From Candidatus Buchananbacteria bacterium (GTDB lineage: Bacteria > Patescibacteriota > Patescibacteriia > CAIXNZ01): a DNA stretch of 23,975 nucleotides. The notes beneath the pieces were generated by a model, which was not told where the DNA came from, ran no database searches, and worked only from the letters and a program-made list of their open reading frames with translations. The stretch covers positions 1 through 23,975 of the forward strand of contig JAUVKC010000009.1 in assembly GCA_030592165.1 (NCBI GenBank), in the 5' to 3' direction. The translations under genes and the position numbers were made by a program. Of this stretch, positions 21,145-23,975 are shown in pieces. How positions within the stretch are numbered: position 1 is the first letter of the stretch; each line of letters opens with the position of its first letter.

Positions 21145-22398
21145 ATGACTTCAAGCTATTCTAATATAGTTAATAAACCAATAAATAAACTAGCCAGGTA
21201 TTATTTGCTTGTTTTTTTGATAATATTGGTTTTTGTTTTAGGTGTTATTATCGGTCGTCAATCAAATAAAAATGATACAGTAAATATTGATGAGCAAGAG
21301 ATTGGTTCAGTTTTGAATAAAGAAATCAGACCTGAGTTTCTTAATAAAGACGTTGATTTTAATTTATTTTGGCAAGTTTGGGATATTATTGAAGATAAAT
21401 ATGTTCATCAACCAATTTCAGAAACAGATTTATTGTACGGTGCTATGGTGGGTAGTGTGGCAGCTTTAGGTGACCCGCATTCAGTATTTTTTGATCCAGA
21501 AATAACAAAAGAATTTACCAATGAATTACAAGGGGAATTTGAAGGTATTGGTGCTGAAATTGCTATTAAAAAAAATCGTCTAACCATAGTTGCTCCTTTG
21601 CCTGATTCACCAGCTAAAAAAGCAGGATTAAGAAGCGGAGACAAGGTTTATGCGATTGATGGTATGGATACAACAAATATTAGTCTTGATTATGCTGTTA
21701 GCAAGATAAGAGGTCCTCAGGGTACAGAAGTTGCTTTGTTGATTAGCCGTGACGGACTTGAAGATACTAAGGAAATAAAAATTATCAGAGATCAGATACA
21801 TATTGATAGTGTTAAATGGCGAGTATATCCAAGTGGTATTGCTGTGATTGAACTGAGTTATTTTAACGAGGATACTGCAGGAGCTTTTGATAAAGCAGTT
21901 CTTGATATTGTTAGTAAAAATCCTCGAGCAATTATTTTGGATATGAGAAATAATCCTGGAGGATTTCTTGATACAGCGATTGATATTGCCAGTGAGTGGG
22001 TTGAGGACGGTGTGATTGTTTATGAGCGTTTAAGTGATGGTGAACTAAAAAAACATAAAGCTAGAGGCAGGGCTCGTTTGAAAGATTTTGAAACATTAGT
22101 TTTGATTAATCAGGGCAGTGCTTCAGCTTCAGAAATTGTAGCCGGTGCACTTAAAGATCATGGTTTGGCACAACTTGTTGGTGAAATTACTTTTGGTAAA
22201 GGTTCTGTGCAAAGTTTATTCTCATTGGATGACGGCTCAGCTATTAAACTAACTATTGCTGAATGGTTAACCCCAAACGAAAATACTATTGATGGACAAG
22301 GGATTGATCCTGATGTGGAAGTAGAATTAACTGAAGAAGATTTTGATAATGATAATGATCCTCAGCTTGAAAAAGCTTTAGAATTGTTAAGTCAGTAA
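21145..22398 (+). CDS. S41 C-terminal processing peptidase (CtpA/CtpB type)
   Basis: 417 residues. One N-terminal membrane helix (about 19-37) anchors the enzyme with its active domain outside the cytoplasmic membrane. An N-terminal helical part (about 70-125) is followed by a PDZ domain (about 128-215; GIGAEIA, PDSPAKKAGLRSGDKVYAID) and the protease core. The catalytic Ser-Lys-Gln set is S327 in NQGSASASE, K352 in GKGSVQ and Q356; these have the same spacing as in CtpB. Such proteases trim C-termini of envelope proteins or regulate wall enzymes. It is divergent from murA and ends at a strong terminator. No partner protein is encoded alongside. Confidence 0.96.
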   Translation: MTSSYSNIVNKPINKLARYYLLVFLIILVFVLGVIIGRQSNKNDTVNIDEQEIGSVLNKEIRPEFLNKDVDFNLFWQVWDIIEDKYVHQPISETDLLYGAMVGSVAALGDPHSVFFDPEITKEFTNELQGEFEGIGAEIAIKKNRLTIVAPLPDSPAKKAGLRSGDKVYAIDGMDTTNISLDYAVSKIRGPQGTEVALLISRDGLEDTKEIKIIRDQIHIDSVKWRVYPSGIAVIELSYFNEDTAGAFDKAVLDIVSKNPRAIILDMRNNPGGFLDTAIDIASEWVEDGVIVYERLSDGELKKHKARGRARLKDFETLVLINQGSASASEIVAGALKDHGLAQLVGEITFGKGSVQSLFSLDDGSAIKLTIAEWLTPNENTIDGQGIDPDVEVELTEEDFDNDNDPQLEKALELLSQ

Positions 22399-22418
22399 AT
22401 ATTTAAATAATCAAAATG

Positions 22419-22453
22419 AAAAGCCCCGAACATAAAGTTCGGGGCTTTTTTTT
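22419..22453. terminator. bidirectional terminator between the protease and lipoprotein genes
   Basis: AAAAGCCCCGAAC (22419-22431) pairs perfectly with GTTCGGGGCTTTT (22437-22449) around ATAAA, followed by more T. It can terminate the protease gene and, from the other side, the minus-strand lipoprotein gene. Confidence 0.93.
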
Positions 22454-22459
22454 AGTTGT

Positions 22460-23539
22460 TTATTGGACGGAGAATCGGTTTTCTGCCTGTTGTACGGGAC
22501 AACTTGAGGCGGAGTCGATTCTGTCGATTACAGCGGCGTACCAATTGGTGGCCGCGGGATCGTAGTCTTGCCAGTGATGAAGCTCGGTGTTTGCCGGGGC
22601 AGTACACAAAGCTACTGTTCCGGCGGCGTTGTAGACGTTCAGGTAAAGACCCCCGAGTCCTGGTTCCTCCGGATTTACGGGTGGTACGGCGGTGCGTCTT
22701 ACGGCGTCCTGGTAGACACTGAACCAGCCGGCCCAGAGCACAGGATCAGTAGCCGCGGTTGCATAACCATAGAAGTCTTCGACCCAGCCAGTGCCGGCTA
22801 CGAAAGTCGCCATGGTTTGCGGGGTTGCCCAGGTCGTGGCAGTTGACTGCAATACCATCGGTCCTTCGCTGACGCCGTCATACGGTAAGAACGGATTATC
22901 GTCGTAAAGGGCGGTTTGCGAATCTCCGCTACGTGTCAGTCCCAAAACCACGGGAATAGCCGTGCAATAGGGGTTTTCGGTTACGGTTACCGCGCCGGTT
23001 TCATCCCGGTTGACGATAAACGAGACAACTCCCCAGGTATAGGGTGCTGTGCCGAGAATACAGGCGTACTGCATAGTGGTTCCACCGATCGTAATGTTAT
23101 GGGCGGCCATTTTGCCGTTGGTACTGTAGCCCAAATGCCAGGTAACGCCTACGGGGATGTTGAAGGTGGCGCTGAATTGTCCAGCCACAACTGCCCACGA
23201 GTAATCAATGGCGTTGTTCCACGGGTCGTAAAGTGATCTGTCGCCGAGGTTGATTTGTCCGATCATTGATCCGAACATCTCGAACGGGTTGACGGCGCCG
23301 GGTACGACTGAAGCCGGACAGATCATCCCTACGGGACATACCTCTTCGCCGGGGACCGTGAAAGTGACTTCGACCGTGGCTACTTCGTTGTCGGGGTCGA
23401 TGATTTTGGTGAAGTCCTCGCCGGTGTTAAGCACCATTTCGTCGGTTCCGGAATGGGAACCTTCTCCGTTTCCGCAGGCCATCAGACCCATGGTTACGAT
23501 CGTCATGATCACGAACGTGATAAGTACTCTCTTTTTCAT
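22460..23539 (-). CDS. GC-rich secreted lipoprotein of unknown function
   Basis: 359 residues. I chose the ATG at 23539 because AGGAGG (23553-23548) lies eight bases upstream; a longer in-frame extension is purely basic and charged and would spoil the signal peptide. MKKRVLITFVIMTIVTMGLM ends in the lipobox LMAC with C22 as the expected lipid-modified Cys. The mature part is rich in Thr, Ala, Gly and aromatics and looks beta-structured, with no recognised domain; several Cys (EVCPVGMIC, SSCPVQQ) could form disulfides. Base composition is far higher in G+C (about 55% by eye) than every neighbour, and codon choice differs accordingly, while promoter, leader and terminator are AT-rich like the host. 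Likely acquired by transfer. Function unknown. Confidence 0.85.
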   Translation of the reverse strand: MKKRVLITFVIMTIVTMGLMACGNGEGSHSGTDEMVLNTGEDFTKIIDPDNEVATVEVTFTVPGEEVCPVGMICPASVVPGAVNPFEMFGSMIGQINLGDRSLYDPWNNAIDYSWAVVAGQFSATFNIPVGVTWHLGYSTNGKMAAHNITIGGTTMQYACILGTAPYTWGVVSFIVNRDETGAVTVTENPYCTAIPVVLGLTRSGDSQTALYDDNPFLPYDGVSEGPMVLQSTATTWATPQTMATFVAGTGWVEDFYGYATAATDPVLWAGWFSVYQDAVRRTAVPPVNPEEPGLGGLYLNVYNAAGTVALCTAPANTELHHWQDYDPAATNWYAAVIDRIDSASSCPVQQAENRFSVQ

Positions 23540-23547
23540 TTCGTTTT

Positions 23548-23553
23548 CCTCCT
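23548..23553 (-). promoter_or_regulatory. canonical ribosome-binding site of the lipoprotein gene
   Basis: AGGAGG on the minus strand, eight bases before the ATG at 23539; it decides the start. Such a full site is otherwise seen only before the gene at 16256. A second AGGAGG (23666-23661) lies near the predicted 5' end of the mRNA but has no start codon after it. Confidence 0.85.
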
Positions 23554-23669
23554 GTTCCTTTCTTTTTTTTCTCGTTGTTTTACTTTTAGTCCGCAAAAAG
23601 CGAACGACTTAACCTATCAAATCCAATCCATTACCTTAAAAATTTGTATTTAAAAGTTCTCCTCCTTTT

Positions 23670-23684
23670 TTAAGATTATCTTAA
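23670..23684. promoter_or_regulatory. 15-base palindrome over the lipoprotein transcription start
   Basis: TTAAGAT and ATCTTAA as 7-base arms around one base, overlapping the edge of the -10 and the expected start (about 23676). The position suits a repressor operator or a 5' mRNA hairpin; it could also be chance in AT-rich DNA. Confidence 0.35.
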
Positions 23685-23711
23685 CTTATCACAATAGTAA
23701 ATATTTGTCAA
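23683..23711 (-). promoter_or_regulatory. promoter of the lipoprotein gene
   Basis: On the minus strand, -35 TTGACA (23711-23706), 17-base spacer, extended -10 TGATAAGTT (hexamer 23688-23683). Transcription would start near 23676, giving a leader of about 137 bases. The region 23712-23844 upstream shows no gene. Confidence 0.75.
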
Positions 23712-23844
23712 GTACTTTTTACCTGATTATTGAATTTTTGCTAAGTTTACTGTTTAATAAGCCATGCTTTTATTGATTTGGCAAGTTTGCTAACTATGGG
23801 TAATTATACTAAACTAAAGGTAATATTAAAATTTTAAAATAACT

Positions 23845-23971
23845 CACCGCACCGTCTATTCCGAGTAATCGAGGAATCTCCTGGGAATGGGTGACAAGGT
23901 GATCCTTCGCTTACTGATAATATTTTGTGCGAATTAAACGTGGTTACAGCTCTGGATGACGGTGGGTGCAC
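23845..23971. repeat. degenerate inverted-repeat element at the window edge
   Basis: CACCGCACCGTC (23845-23856) and GACGGTGGGTG (23958-23968) are imperfect inverted ends. Inside are ATTCCGAGTAATCGAGGAAT and CTCTGGATGAC, similar to the words in the 4277, 6789 and 13694 elements. It may extend past the window. No coding region is seen in it. Confidence 0.5.
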
Positions 23972-23975
23972 CACA

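Noticed and set aside
23629..23640. ATG with a four-codon frame (MDWI) in the lipoprotein leader as a regulatory peptide
   Set aside because: The AAGG before it is only two bases from the ATG and there is no conservation evidence.
22456..23653. Several open frames on the plus strand opposite the lipoprotein gene
   Set aside because: High G+C leaves few stops in other frames. They lack ribosome-binding sites and protein-like sequence, while the minus-strand gene has promoter, AGGAGG, signal peptide and terminator.

Overview
The window is AT-rich (roughly 30% G+C by eye), densely packed and uses the standard bacterial code; TGA is a normal stop, for example at 13645-13647 and 16604-16606. The gene styles (short proteins, many membrane-anchored surface proteins, a four-helix-bundle protein, an ArfB-like factor, a short RmlA and RmlC, almost no Shine-Dalgarno sequences) point to a small-genome Patescibacteria (CPR) bacterium. 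This placement is an inference; there is no rRNA gene here to settle it.

Layout: 1-4278 holds two GT4 glycosyltransferases, separated and preceded by three copies of a GGGTAG...CTACCC hairpin repeat, and a membrane-anchored FecR/FN3-like protein. 4384-7199 (minus) is a translationally coupled pair: a polytopic GT-C-like membrane protein and truB. A divergent promoter region at 7200-7275 drives 7276-11100, a tight four-gene envelope operon (GT39-like enzyme, two proteins of unknown function, RmlC-like epimerase). 11101-11873 is a decayed Y1/RAYT transposase with REP-like palindromes beside and inside it. 11874-13647 is a run of small housekeeping genes (HIT hydrolase, four-helix bundle, ArfB-like release factor, deoxyribosyltransferase-like). 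13992-18330 carries rmlB, a VanZ-like protein, two hypothetical genes, rmlD and rmlA. 18384-21027 (minus) is murA followed by a PEGA-domain membrane protein. 21145-22398 is a CtpA-type S41 protease. 22460-23539 (minus) is a conspicuously GC-rich lipoprotein gene that looks foreign.

Taken together this is an envelope-biogenesis neighbourhood. RmlA, RmlB, RmlC-like and RmlD would supply dTDP-L-rhamnose; GT4 and GT-C enzymes would use activated or lipid-linked sugars; MurA starts peptidoglycan precursor synthesis; CtpA, PEGA, FecR/FN3 and VanZ-like proteins act at or outside the membrane.

The most unusual features are in the non-coding DNA. (i) Many start codons are preceded by degenerate arrays with a 7-base period that run into the ATG, best seen at 14990-15029, where the array supplies both the rmlB stop and the next start. 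(ii) All four convergent gene junctions are occupied by bidirectional hairpins, and two of these fill the gap exactly. (iii) Promoters share a TGnTAAAAT-like -10, and some are placed so that mRNAs would be leaderless. (iv) Only two genes have a full AGGAGG ribosome-binding site, and both also have a consensus TTGACA promoter.
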